Shown here piece by piece: positions 8,816 to 17,803 of a stretch of DNA of 64,000 nucleotides. The translations under genes were made by a program, and so were the position numbers. A model generated the notes under the pieces. That model did not search any database. It had not been told where the DNA came from and was given only the letters and a program-made list of their open reading frames with translations. The stretch spans positions 62,001-126,000 of the forward strand of contig NZ_JALIRP010000011.1 in the NCBI RefSeq assembly GCF_022898935.1, read 5' to 3'. The DNA is from Paenibacillus mangrovi. Lineage in GTDB: Bacteria; Bacillota; Bacilli; Paenibacillales; Paenibacillaceae. The number at the start of each line of letters is the position of its first letter. Positions within the stretch are counted from its first letter, which is position 1.

Positions 8816-8861
8816 TTGGTTCTAGAAATCGATTTTAAAAAAATGAAGGAGAGAAACACTC

Positions 8862-11219
8862 ATGAGGTCATTATCTGTATTTGTCAAAGACATGGCTGCG
8901 ACTGTCCGCAACCGGAAGCTGCTCATTTCCATGGTGGCCGTGATCTGTATTCCGGTCATGTATGCCGGGTTATTTCTGACAGCCTTCTGGGATCCTTATG
9001 CTAAAATGGATCAATTGCCTGTGGCGGTTGTCAATAAGGATACCGGTGCAGAATACGGTGGCCAGTCGCTGAAGATCGGCCAAGATCTCGTTGATGAATT
9101 GAAGAAAAGCGATGATTTTGATTGGAAGTTTGTGAGTCGCGAGGAAGCGGAGAAAGGGATGGCAGATAACAAGTATTACATGACCATTGTGATCCCGGAA
9201 GATTTCTCCTCTAAATCCGCAACCGTGCTGGATGAGCATCCGCAGCCTTCCGAGATTATTTTTGAGCCGAATGAAGGCTATAACTTTCTGGCTTCCCAAA
9301 TCGGCGGTTCAGCCATAAAAGAAATCAAATCACAGGTATCGGAGAAGGTAACCGAATCCTATTCCAAAGTCATGTTTGATGAGATCAAAACGGTATCCAG
9401 CGGCTTGGGTGAAGCGGGAAACGGCGCATCCGACATTTCGGATGGAGCCGGGCAGCTGGATGAAGGTGCTGCCAAGCTGAAGGAGAACTTGAGCAAAATG
9501 GTAGCTGGTACGGTGAAGCTTGAGGAAGGAATTCAGCCGCTTTCGAGCGGAGCGGGGGACCTGCAAAAAGGTGCCGTGAGTCTGAAGGAAGGTTCCCAGA
9601 CACTTGCAGGGGGCTTGAATCAACTGAGTTCCGCGCATAAGCAGCTCGAAGACGGCGTTGTCTCTTCGCATCAAGGCTCCACACAATTAAAGGACGGACT
9701 GGCCGCATCTGAAGCTGGCAGCGCCAAACTGCAGGCGGGGCTGCAAACAGCCGTGGACGGCAGCGGGAAATTAGAGGCGGGTCTCGCCTCAACGCTGGAC
9801 GGCAGCGGCAAGCTGCAGGAAGGCCTGAAGCAATCCGAAGCCGGCAGCTCGAAGCTGGCTGAAAGCTTGAAAGCCGCTGAAGCGGGAGGAGAGCAGGTCG
9901 CATCCGGTGCTCAAAGCGTAGCGCAGGGCCTGCAGCAGCTCGCACAAGCGAATCCTGAGCTTGCTCAAAATCCGGCCGTGCAAAAGCTCATTGCAGCCAG
10001 CCAGGCGGTAGCCAAAGGCAGTGAGCAGCTGCATCAAGGCCAGCAGCAGCTTAGTGAAGGAGCTGCACAGCTGAATAAGTCGCAGCAGCAGCTTTCGGGC
10101 GGTGCATCCAGTCTCCATGCTGGACTGCAGCAGCTCTCCGGCGGAGCGACGCAGCTCAGCCAAGGCGCAGAGCAACTGACGGCTGGCGTGGATCAGCTGC
10201 ATCAAGGCCAGCAGCAGCTGCTTCAAGGGGCAACAAAACTTGAAGCAGGTCAGTCCAAGCTGGAAGATGGCATGAAGCTGTTCGGCACGAAGCTGGCCGA
10301 AGCGGCTAACGGCAGTCAGCAGCTCGCAAGTGGCGCTGGACAACTTGCCGATGGATCTGGCAAGCTGCAAGGCGGCATGAGTCAGCTGGGCAGCGGCGTC
10401 ACAGCGATTGCCGATGGTTCCAAACAACTGGATAATGGAGCTGGACAACTGAGCGAAGGGCTTGGCCAGCTGAAGGATGGTTCTACGGAGCTTGCATCGA
10501 AACTCAATGAAGCAGCAGAAAAAAGCGGCGAAGTCAAAGTCGGAGACGATAACTTCAAAATGTTCGCCGAACCAGTAAAAATCCAGGAGAACAAGATCTC
10601 TAAGGTTCCTAACTACGGAACAGGATTTGCGCCATATTTCCTGTCCCTGGGATTGTTCGTAGGCGCACTGATTTCTACGATCGTCCTTCCGATGAGAGAT
10701 ACCTCCGTTCTCGGAGCATCAGGCTACAACCGGTTTATCAGCCGGACCTTGTCTTTCGTACTGATGAGCGTGCTGCAATCCTTGCTGGCTGCTCTCGTTA
10801 TGTTGTACGGATTGAAGCTTGAAGTGCAGAACGTACCGCTATTCTATGTCTTTACGTTCATTACAAGCTTGTCCTTTACGTTCATGGTTCAGGCGTTTGT
10901 CACTTGGCTGGATCAGCCTGGACGCTTCGTTGTCATCGTACTTCTGATCTTCCAATTGACAACCAGTGCAGGTACGTTCCCGCTGGAGATGATTCCAGAC
11001 TGGATGAAGATCCTGAATCCGCTCCTGCCAATGACATACAGCGTCGTCGGCTTCAAATCAGTCATATCCACCGGTGATTTCTCGCTGATGTGGAATCAGG
11101 CTGCCGTACTCGGCGCCGTGGGCATCGTATTCCTGGCTCTGACGCTGACGTACTTCCTGATGAAATCGCACAAGGGCATTCTCGAGCAACAGCAGGAATC
11201 GCCTTCCTTATCCGCATAA
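8862..11219 (+). CDS. YhgE/Pip domain membrane protein
   Basis: 785-residue membrane protein of the YhgE/Pip family (ABC-2 permease-like fold; relatives include the Lactococcus phage infection protein). TM1 is around residues 18-40. The N-terminal extracellular domain follows (LPVAVVNKDTGAEYGG), then a very long repeat zone at about residues 185-555, and then five C-terminal TM segments (about 588, 628, 656, 686 and 746 onward). The repeat zone is built from short units with G-x-x-x-L and L-x-x-G periodicity, such as LxxGxxQLxxG, predicted to form an extended coiled stalk. ATG 8862 follows AAGGAGAG. Likely controlled by the TetR gene next door. Possible roles are envelope stress or export; substrate unknown. 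Confidence 0.88.
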   Translation: MRSLSVFVKDMAATVRNRKLLISMVAVICIPVMYAGLFLTAFWDPYAKMDQLPVAVVNKDTGAEYGGQSLKIGQDLVDELKKSDDFDWKFVSREEAEKGMADNKYYMTIVIPEDFSSKSATVLDEHPQPSEIIFEPNEGYNFLASQIGGSAIKEIKSQVSEKVTESYSKVMFDEIKTVSSGLGEAGNGASDISDGAGQLDEGAAKLKENLSKMVAGTVKLEEGIQPLSSGAGDLQKGAVSLKEGSQTLAGGLNQLSSAHKQLEDGVVSSHQGSTQLKDGLAASEAGSAKLQAGLQTAVDGSGKLEAGLASTLDGSGKLQEGLKQSEAGSSKLAESLKAAEAGGEQVASGAQSVAQGLQQLAQANPELAQNPAVQKLIAASQAVAKGSEQLHQGQQQLSEGAAQLNKSQQQLSGGASSLHAGLQQLSGGATQLSQGAEQLTAGVDQLHQGQQQLLQGATKLEAGQSKLEDGMKLFGTKLAEAANGSQQLASGAGQLADGSGKLQGGMSQLGSGVTAIADGSKQLDNGAGQLSEGLGQLKDGSTELASKLNEAAEKSGEVKVGDDNFKMFAEPVKIQENKISKVPNYGTGFAPYFLSLGLFVGALISTIVLPMRDTSVLGASGYNRFISRTLSFVLMSVLQSLLAALVMLYGLKLEVQNVPLFYVFTFITSLSFTFMVQAFVTWLDQPGRFVVIVLLIFQLTTSAGTFPLEMIPDWMKILNPLLPMTYSVVGFKSVISTGDFSLMWNQAAVLGAVGIVFLALTLTYFLMKSHKGILEQQQESPSLSA

Positions 11220-11236
11220 CGGATCAAAGGTTAGAA

Positions 11237-11277
11237 GGGTTATCCCAAGCCATCTTGGCTATGGGGTAACCCTTTTT
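11237..11277 (+). terminator. Rho-independent terminator after YhgE/Pip gene
   Basis: GGGTTA...TAACCC outer stem with inner AGCC...GGCT pairing, followed by TTTTT. Confidence 0.8.
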
Positions 11278-11376
11278 AGTATGGCGGATTAATATTGTTG
11301 TTTTCGTAAGAATTGTTGCTATCTTGACCATACTGATAAAAGGTTGACTTCTAAGCAAGTACATTGGAGTTAGAGG

Positions 11377-11865
11377 ATGGTTAATATGAGAGACGAATTA
11401 AGTATAAATATCTATTTAGATGAAACAGATACTCCGTTTTCAAGATACTATAGCTTAGAAGATGTTCACCTAAGCTCTGATCTTGAAGATTTTATTTTGG
11501 CAAAGCTACACAGTGGAAGAAGAAAAGAAGTAGAAATATTTTATTTAGGTCAGAATGATTTTGACGAAAAGTCATTACAGGCTGCCACATTTAACACTTT
11601 TTCTGACATCTTGAACGAAGAGGAATATACATATGCTAGAAATGTCAAAAAGTCTATTGTTTTGTTTGTGCTTGGTATTATTGTTGGGGTGATATTCTTG
11701 AAGTATTCAACTACTCATGCCTATATTGCAGGAGTCTTAAGCATTGTATGTTGGGTTTTTATTTGGGCAGGTACAGAGGTTTATTTTTTTGATAATCAGC
11801 AAATCAAACAAAAAATTAGAAAATGCAGGAATATTCTAAATGCGAATGTGTGCAAAAATGAATAA
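11377..11865 (+). CDS. hypothetical two-TM membrane protein
   Basis: 162-residue protein that I do not recognise. The first 90 residues are acidic and soluble, and the last third has two adjacent membrane segments (about residues 91-108 and 113-132) and a basic tail. The base composition is much more AT-rich than the flanking genes. ATG 11377 (TTGGAG upstream) and ATG 11386 (GAGG upstream) are both possible starts. It is isolated between the YhgE/Pip terminator and the gltB leader. The composition suggests horizontal acquisition, but no mobile element is visible. Confidence 0.6.
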   Translation: MVNMRDELSINIYLDETDTPFSRYYSLEDVHLSSDLEDFILAKLHSGRRKEVEIFYLGQNDFDEKSLQAATFNTFSDILNEEEYTYARNVKKSIVLFVLGIIVGVIFLKYSTTHAYIAGVLSIVCWVFIWAGTEVYFFDNQQIKQKIRKCRNILNANVCKNE

Positions 11866-11951
11866 TTATTCACTATAAGTATTATTTAATCTAAAAACGA
11901 TTTAATGCAGTAGTGCAAACCATTGTTTATCGGGATCATAAAAACTTTAAA

Positions 11952-11980
11952 TTGCGCAGGTTAGAGGGCAGTGTTAAAAT
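11952..11980 (+). promoter_or_regulatory. candidate sigma-A promoter for gltB
   Basis: TTGCGC (11952-11957), a 17-base spacer and TAAAAT (11975-11980). It would give a leader of about 205 bases before gltB. No divergent gltC-like regulator gene is present, and I saw no recognisable riboswitch in the leader (11990-12193). Confidence 0.45.
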
Positions 11981-12193
11981 AAAAAAACCAATTCTTGCTG
12001 AATAAATATCAAAGTTAGAAATGAATAACCTTTCCCCATAGCAACAAGGTTGTCCGCGGTTGTATGTTTACCCCATTCCCCAGTTAATAGTCACTGTTTT
12101 GTTCTTGCAGCCAATGTCGTCTCAACTATGGTTATGTTTGCTGTACCCGGATTTAAGTCATTATTCATTCTGAAGATAGAAAGGTTGCTTTCC

Positions 12194-15100
12194 ATGAGAC
12201 ATACGGTACTTCCCCCTAAACAGGGACTTTATGATCCGCAGTTTGAAAAAGATGCTTGTGGCATGGGGTTTGTTGCTCATATCAAGGGCCGGGCTTCCCA
12301 TGAAATTGTTAGCCAGGCGCTGACGATGCTGGAAAATATGGAGCATCGCGGCGGTCAGGGCAGTGAGCCTAATTCCGGTGACGGAGCCGGTATTATGCTG
12401 CAAATTCCCCACCGTTTCTTTGCCGAAGAGGCGCAAATACAAGGTTTTGAACTTCCAGAAGCAGGCCAATATGGTGTCGGCATGCTGTTTCTTTCCCATG
12501 ATGAGGCCGTTCGTGAGGCTCATGAGAGCCGGCTGATTCAGATTATTAAGGAAGAAGGGCAGTCTTTTCTGGGTTTCCGCGACGTGCCTACCTATGATGA
12601 AATGCTGGGAAAATCGGCGAAGGAAGCTAAGCCGTATGTGCGCCAAGTATTTATCGGACGCAGCAGCGATCTGATGGAAGACCTGGATTTTGAACGCAAG
12701 CTGTACATTATCCGCAGACGCGCTGAACTGGCGATCCGCTACGGCGGAACGCCGGAAGGAGAAACCTTCTATATTTCCAGTCTATCCTGCCGGAAAATCG
12801 TATATAAAGGCATGCTGACCACCGTACAGGTGGGACAGTTCTACCTTGACCTGCAGAACAAGACGGTTGAGACCGCAATTGCACTGGTTCACTCCCGTTT
12901 TAGTACGAATACTTTCCCGAGCTGGGAGCGTGCGCATCCATACCGTTTCATGATCCACAACGGCGAGATCAATACGCTGCGCGGCAACGTGAACTGGATG
13001 CATGCTCGCCAATCCCTGTTCAAAAGTGAAGTTTTCGGCAGCGATTTGGACAAAGTGAAGCCGGTGATCAATCCGGATGGTTCGGATACCGCGATGTTTG
13101 ACAATACGTTCGAATTCCTCTATCTCAGCGGACGTTCCTTGCCGCATGTGGCCATGATGATGGTGCCTGAGCCTTGGAACAACGACGCGGGTATGAGCGA
13201 AACGAAAAAAGCATTTTATGAATACCACAGTTCGCTAATGGAGCCTTGGGATGGCCCTGCCGCGATGGCATTTACGGACGGCGTGCAGATCGGGGCGATT
13301 CTTGACCGCAACGGTCTGAGACCTTCCCGTTATTATGTAACGAAAGACGACTTAATCGTATTGTCTTCCGAAGCAGGCGTCCTCGACATTCTACCTGAAA
13401 ACGTGCTTTACAAGGACCGCCTGCGTCCAGGCAGAATGCTGCTTGTTGATACTAAGGAAGGGCGCATTATTTCCGATGAGGAAGTCAAAGCGCAGATTTC
13501 TTCCGAGCAGCCTTACCGTAATTGGCTCGACGAACATCTGATCAATCTGGAAGAGCTGCCGGATGCGCCGGAGCTTCCGGATCCGAAGCATGATAACGTT
13601 ACACAGCTGCAGCTGGCCTTCGGCTATACGTTCGAGGAGCTGCGCAAGGTGCTAGAGCCGATGGCTTCGACCGGCATGGAAGCTCTCGCTTCGATGGGCT
13701 ACGATGCTCCGCTGGCCGTATTGTCTGATAAGCCGCAGCGGCTGTACAACTACTTTAAGCAAATGTTCGCGCAGGTGACGAACCCGCCGATCGACGCGAT
13801 CCGCGAAGAGATCATTACTTCGACGGCAACAACGATCGGACCGGAGCGCAATCTGCTGCATCCTGAGCCGGAAAGCTGCCGTCAGATTCGTTTGGATACG
13901 CCGATCCTTTCCAATGAGGATTTTGCGAAAATCCGCCATGTGCACCGTCCGGGCTTCAAGTCGATGACGATCCCGATCTTCTTTACGGCAGCAGATGGAG
14001 TGGAAGGACTGCGTCAGGCGCTGGACGGACTTTGCATTGCTGCCGACCGCGTCATCGGCAAAGGCCATAACATTCTGATCCTGTCCGACCGCGGCGTTGA
14101 TCGTGAGAATGCGGCAATTCCGGCGCTTCTGGCTGTATCCTGCCTGCATCATCACTTGATCCGTCAGGGCACGCGTACAAAGGTGAGCATTCTGCTCGAG
14201 TCCGGCGAACCGCGTGAAGTGCATCATTATGCGCTGCTGCTCGGCTACGGCGTCAGCGCGGTCAATCCGTACCTGGCGTTTGAAACGCTGGACGACATGA
14301 TCCGCCAGGGACTGCTGCGCGGCGTAACGCATGAGAAAGCGGTCAAAAATTATATCAAGGCTTCGACAAAGAGCGTGGTTAAAATCCTCTCCAAAATGGG
14401 GATTTCCACGATTCAATCCTACCGTGGAGCACAGATTTTCGAAGCGGTCGGCCTGAAAGAGGAATTCGTAGAGAAGTACTTTACCAATACGCCTACCCGC
14501 ATCGCAGGCATCGGGCTGGAAGAGGTTGCAGCCGAGGCGCTGGCCCATCATAACCGTGCTTTTACGGACAAGGACGGAAGCGACATGGTGCTGGATTCCG
14601 GCGGCGAATACCAATGGCGTAAAGACGGGGAAGAGCATCTCTTTAACCCGCAAACGATCCATCTGCTGCAGCAGGCTGTTCGAACCGGCGATTATAAGGT
14701 GTATAAAAAATATGCCAAGCTGGTGCAAGGCGAAAATGAGCAGAAGATGACGATCCGTTCCTTGCTGAAGCTGAAACCGGTTGGACCTGCAGTACCGCTG
14801 GAAGAGGTTGAACCGATCGAGTCCATCATGCGCCGCTTCAAAACAGGAGCCATGTCGTTTGGCTCCATCAGCAAGGAAGCGCATGAAAGCTTGGCGATCG
14901 CGATGAACCGCATCGGCGGCAAGAGCAACACCGGCGAAGGCGGCGAGGATCCTGCTCGCTACATTCCGGATGCGAATGGCGACTCCCGCCGCAGTGCGAT
15001 CAAGCAGGTGGCATCAGGCCGGTTTGGCGTCACGTCGAACTACCTGGTCAATGCCGATGAAATTCAGATCAAGATGGCCCAAGGCGCCAAGCCGGGTGAA

Positions 15101-16792
15101 GGTGGACAGCTTCCTGGCCGCAAGGTGTATCCATGGGTTGCCGAGGTCCGCGGCTCTACTCCGGGGGTAGGTCTGATTTCACCTCCTCCGCATCATGACA
15201 TTTACTCGATCGAGGATTTGGCGGAGCTGATCTATGATCTGAAGAATGCCAATCCTCGTGCCAATATTAACGTGAAGCTGGTATCTGAAGTCGGCGTCGG
15301 TACGATCGCTGCCGGCGTGGCCAAAGGCAGAGCCGACATCATTCTGGTGAGCGGTTATGACGGAGGCACGGGCGCATCCCCTCAAAGCTCTATCCGTCAT
15401 GCGGGCATGCCGTGGGAGCTGGGTCTGGCCGAAACGCATCAGACGCTGATCCTGAACAATCTGCGTGATCGTGTCGTACTCGAAACGGACGGTAAAATGC
15501 TGAACGGCCGAGACCTGGCCGTGGCAGCACTGCTGGGTGCCGAAGAATACGGCTTCTCCACAGCGCCGCTGATCGCACTTGGATGCATCATGATGCGCGT
15601 CTGCCAAATGGATACCTGTCCAGTTGGCGTGGCGACGCAGAATCCGGAGCTGCGCAAGCATTTTATGGGTGATCCGGCGCATGTCGTAAACTTTATGAAA
15701 TTCGTGGCAGAGGACCTGCGCGAGTTGATGGCTGAGCTTGGATTCCGCACCATTCAGGAAATGATTGGACGTACAGACTGCCTGGATGCCGAAGTTGTTA
15801 ATGAACATTGGAAGAAGCAGGGGATTGACTTGTCCGCGCTGCTGCACACACCGGAAATGCCGGAAGGAAGTACACGCTTCAACAGCAAGACGCAAAATCA
15901 TGGTCTGGAAGAAACGCTGGATATGCGTTATCTGCTTGACATGGGTGCTCCTGCTCTTGAGAGGGGCGCAGCCGTGCAGGGCACACTCCCGATTACCAAC
16001 GTGGACCGCGCTGTCGGCACCATCCTGGGCAGTGAAGTCACGCGGAAATTCGGAGCAGCTGGACTTCCAGAGGATACGATTTCCATCACGTTTACAGGCA
16101 CTGCAGGCCAGAGCTTCGGGGCTTTTGTTCCAAAGGGCATGACGCTGACGGTTGTAGGTGATGCCAACGACTATACAGGCAAGGGTCTTTCCGGCGGTAA
16201 GCTGATCGTGAAGCCTTCGGACAAATCGACCTTCAAGGCGGAGGAGAATATCATTATCGGCAACACCGCATTTTACGGTGCAACCAGCGGTGAAGCCTAC
16301 ATTAATGGTATTGCCGGCGAACGCTTTGCTGTCCGTAACTCCGGCGCTGCGGTCGTTGTAGAAGGCGTAGGTGATCATGGCTGTGAATATATGACAGGCG
16401 GACGCGTGGTTGTACTGGGCGGCACAGGACGGAACTTTGCAGCCGGTATGTCCGGCGGTATCGCCTATGTATATGATCCTGAGAACACCTTTATTCAGCG
16501 CTGCAACCTGGAAATGGTATTGCTCGAGCGGGTGGAGGAAGCCGAAGAGGCGGAAGAGCTGAAGGATCTGATCCAGAAGCATGTGTCCTATACCGGAAGC
16601 GCCATGGGCCACAAGGTTCTGGAGAACTGGGGGCAAAGCCTGGAGCAGTTCGTAAGGGTTATTCCGAAGGATTACAAACGGATGACACAGCATATTCGCA
16701 AGGTTCAGGAGAAAGGATTGACCGGGGAAGCGGCGCTGCTGGCGGCTTTTGAAGCTAATATGCGTGAGCTAGCGAGAACCGGGAGTCAATAA
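12194..16792 (+). CDS. gltB: glutamate synthase (NADPH) large subunit
   Basis: 1532-residue alpha subunit of glutamate synthase, which transfers the amide of glutamine to 2-oxoglutarate to give two glutamates. Domains in order: class II glutamine amidotransferase with catalytic Cys22 (KDACGMGF; a 21-residue propeptide is expected to be cleaved), central domain, FMN-binding synthase domain, and C-terminal beta-helix (GXGXG repeats near residues 1330-1450). The 3Fe-4S ligands are visible in CIMMRVCQMDTCPVG. The start at 12194 puts Cys at position 22 as in B. subtilis; the frame is open upstream to 12050, but that part has no similarity to the family. The NADPH-binding small subunit gene gltD is not adjacent. 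A large terminator hairpin follows. Confidence 0.96.
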   Translation: MRHTVLPPKQGLYDPQFEKDACGMGFVAHIKGRASHEIVSQALTMLENMEHRGGQGSEPNSGDGAGIMLQIPHRFFAEEAQIQGFELPEAGQYGVGMLFLSHDEAVREAHESRLIQIIKEEGQSFLGFRDVPTYDEMLGKSAKEAKPYVRQVFIGRSSDLMEDLDFERKLYIIRRRAELAIRYGGTPEGETFYISSLSCRKIVYKGMLTTVQVGQFYLDLQNKTVETAIALVHSRFSTNTFPSWERAHPYRFMIHNGEINTLRGNVNWMHARQSLFKSEVFGSDLDKVKPVINPDGSDTAMFDNTFEFLYLSGRSLPHVAMMMVPEPWNNDAGMSETKKAFYEYHSSLMEPWDGPAAMAFTDGVQIGAILDRNGLRPSRYYVTKDDLIVLSSEAGVLDILPENVLYKDRLRPGRMLLVDTKEGRIISDEEVKAQISSEQPYRNWLDEHLINLEELPDAPELPDPKHDNVTQLQLAFGYTFEELRKVLEPMASTGMEALASMGYDAPLAVLSDKPQRLYNYFKQMFAQVTNPPIDAIREEIITSTATTIGPERNLLHPEPESCRQIRLDTPILSNEDFAKIRHVHRPGFKSMTIPIFFTAADGVEGLRQALDGLCIAADRVIGKGHNILILSDRGVDRENAAIPALLAVSCLHHHLIRQGTRTKVSILLESGEPREVHHYALLLGYGVSAVNPYLAFETLDDMIRQGLLRGVTHEKAVKNYIKASTKSVVKILSKMGISTIQSYRGAQIFEAVGLKEEFVEKYFTNTPTRIAGIGLEEVAAEALAHHNRAFTDKDGSDMVLDSGGEYQWRKDGEEHLFNPQTIHLLQQAVRTGDYKVYKKYAKLVQGENEQKMTIRSLLKLKPVGPAVPLEEVEPIESIMRRFKTGAMSFGSISKEAHESLAIAMNRIGGKSNTGEGGEDPARYIPDANGDSRRSAIKQVASGRFGVTSNYLVNADEIQIKMAQGAKPGEGGQLPGRKVYPWVAEVRGSTPGVGLISPPPHHDIYSIEDLAELIYDLKNANPRANINVKLVSEVGVGTIAAGVAKGRADIILVSGYDGGTGASPQSSIRHAGMPWELGLAETHQTLILNNLRDRVVLETDGKMLNGRDLAVAALLGAEEYGFSTAPLIALGCIMMRVCQMDTCPVGVATQNPELRKHFMGDPAHVVNFMKFVAEDLRELMAELGFRTIQEMIGRTDCLDAEVVNEHWKKQGIDLSALLHTPEMPEGSTRFNSKTQNHGLEETLDMRYLLDMGAPALERGAAVQGTLPITNVDRAVGTILGSEVTRKFGAAGLPEDTISITFTGTAGQSFGAFVPKGMTLTVVGDANDYTGKGLSGGKLIVKPSDKSTFKAEENIIIGNTAFYGATSGEAYINGIAGERFAVRNSGAAVVVEGVGDHGCEYMTGGRVVVLGGTGRNFAAGMSGGIAYVYDPENTFIQRCNLEMVLLERVEEAEEAEELKDLIQKHVSYTGSAMGHKVLENWGQSLEQFVRVIPKDYKRMTQHIRKVQEKGLTGEAALLAAFEANMRELARTGSQ

Positions 16793-16827
16793 GTCATAAG
16801 TTTTACATGAACGTGCAAAATTGACCG

Positions 16828-16885
16828 AAATGGGTCTGTAATTTTGGCTCCGAATGGAGATTGAAATCGCAGGCCCATTTTTTTC
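16828..16885 (+). terminator. Rho-independent terminator after gltB
   Basis: AAATGGGTCTG (16828-16838) pairs with CAGGCCCATTT (16870-16880), with an inner GGCTCC/GGAG hairpin and a run of seven T. Confidence 0.75.
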
Positions 16886-17035
16886 GACAAAAATAGAACC
16901 GGATTTCGAAGACAAACTTTCCATCAGACGACAGTATCGTGATAATACCTGGGATATAATAAAAAGGACCTAGCACTTCAAGACTGTTGGCGGATGAATT
17001 CAGACAATCGGGCAGTCATTTGATCCTATTTTTAA

Positions 17036-17077
17036 GATATCAGAACGTATAAACTTCACGAAACGCATCCTGATATC
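17036..17077. repeat. inverted repeat upstream of the 48-aa ORF
   Basis: GATATCAG (17036-17043) and CTGATATC (17070-17077) separated by 26 bases. A second smaller pair, CATCGAT (17122-17128) and ATCGATG (17148-17154), lies nearer the ORF. Role unknown; the region 16886-17175 holds no other gene that I can see. Confidence 0.4.
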
Positions 17078-17175
17078 GCAAGAATAACTATCCCTAAAGA
17101 CGTCTTTCTTCTATGAGAGTACATCGATAGACTTTATTTTTATGAAAATCGATGAGTGGAGCGAGGGTATCTTCG

Positions 17176-17322
17176 ATGAGAGATGAGAAGGAATTTGGAG
17201 CCGAAGCACGGACCAATAACGACAATCCAGCACAAATGCAATTAGATATCCTGAAGGTGCTGGAGCAATGCGGGATACACCCTGAAAGCTGGCATAACTA
17301 CGTGGAACAACAGGATCGATAA
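17176..17322 (+). CDS. 48-aa microprotein, SinI-like anti-repressor candidate
   Basis: Short ORF starting ATG 17176 after GCGAGGG and ending TAA 17322, followed by a strong hairpin terminator, so it looks like a complete transcription unit. The protein is polar at its N terminus, and its C-terminal 28 residues (QLDILKVLEQCG, then IHPESWHNYVEQ) have the helix-turn-helix hydrophobic spacing of the SinI dimerisation motif (hydrophobics, then small-I-x-P-E, then aromatic plus aliphatic). It faces the XRE repressor gene across one shared terminator. The SinI resemblance is by eye and weak; it may simply be an unknown small protein. Confidence 0.5.
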   Translation: MRDEKEFGAEARTNNDNPAQMQLDILKVLEQCGIHPESWHNYVEQQDR

Positions 17323-17355
17323 AATATACTAAAACCGTCACCATAATCTAAAAAG

Positions 17356-17388
17356 ACCTCAGCAGCTCTATGCCACTGAGGTTTTTTT
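17356..17388. terminator. bidirectional terminator between microprotein and XRE gene
   Basis: ACCTCAG ... CTGAGGT stem with T-run on the plus side and an A-rich stretch (T-run on minus) on the other, just beyond the XRE stop codon. Confidence 0.75.
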
Positions 17389-17392
17389 CTGT

Positions 17393-17761
17393 TTATTTCA
17401 TGGAGCGCTCCATACGTACAAAAGCAATAAACCGTCTCGCTTCTTCTTCTGTAAGACTTCGTCCGTCTACCGTTAAATTGAACCTCTTCAGCAAATCTTC
17501 GTCTGATAGTTCCAATTGATCTACAAAATCGCGAACTCCCTGATCCATAACCTGCTTAGGCTGCGCCGTACGACCAATCAGATAGTCTATGGAAACTTCG
17601 AATTTATCGGCAAGCTTGGTGAGAATTTCAAAATCAGGTTTGCGGCGGTTCTTTTCATAGTGGGAGAGTGCGGCTCTTGTGATACCGAGTGATTGGGCTA
17701 ATTCTTCTTGAGTCCATCCTCGTTGATCCCGCAGTTCTGCGATGCGATTATCATGATTCAT
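17393..17761 (-). CDS. XRE-family transcriptional regulator (SinR/ImmR-like)
   Basis: 122-residue repressor-type protein. The HTH_3 domain occupies residues 6-61 (RIAELRDQRGWTQEELAQSL, then ITRAALSHYEKNRRKPDFE, then IDYLIGRT), as in SinR, SlrR and ImmR. The C-terminal half ends in LSDEDLLKRFNLTVDG and LTEEEARRFIAFVRMER, a helical tail common to Paenibacillus XRE regulators. ATG 17761 follows GGAGGAGATTAAT. Four imperfect 15-bp dyads of the type GATAC-N5-GTATC lie between this gene and the divergent gene at 17982, which suggests autoregulation and control of the polysaccharide-type genes beyond. Confidence 0.88.
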   Translation of the reverse strand: MNHDNRIAELRDQRGWTQEELAQSLGITRAALSHYEKNRRKPDFEILTKLADKFEVSIDYLIGRTAQPKQVMDQGVRDFVDQLELSDEDLLKRFNLTVDGRSLTEEEARRFIAFVRMERSMK

Positions 17762-17803
17762 GAATTAATCTCCTCCGATTACCTGCATGATTTTCTTATT
17801 CAA

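Noticed and set aside
12050..12193. Upstream extension of gltB
   Set aside because: Open in frame, but it would place the catalytic Cys at 70 instead of 22 and has no family similarity.
15179..16693. Long minus-strand open frame opposite gltB (about 500 codons)
   Set aside because: It mirrors codon structure of gltB, has no ribosome site or recognisable domain, and gltB is certain.
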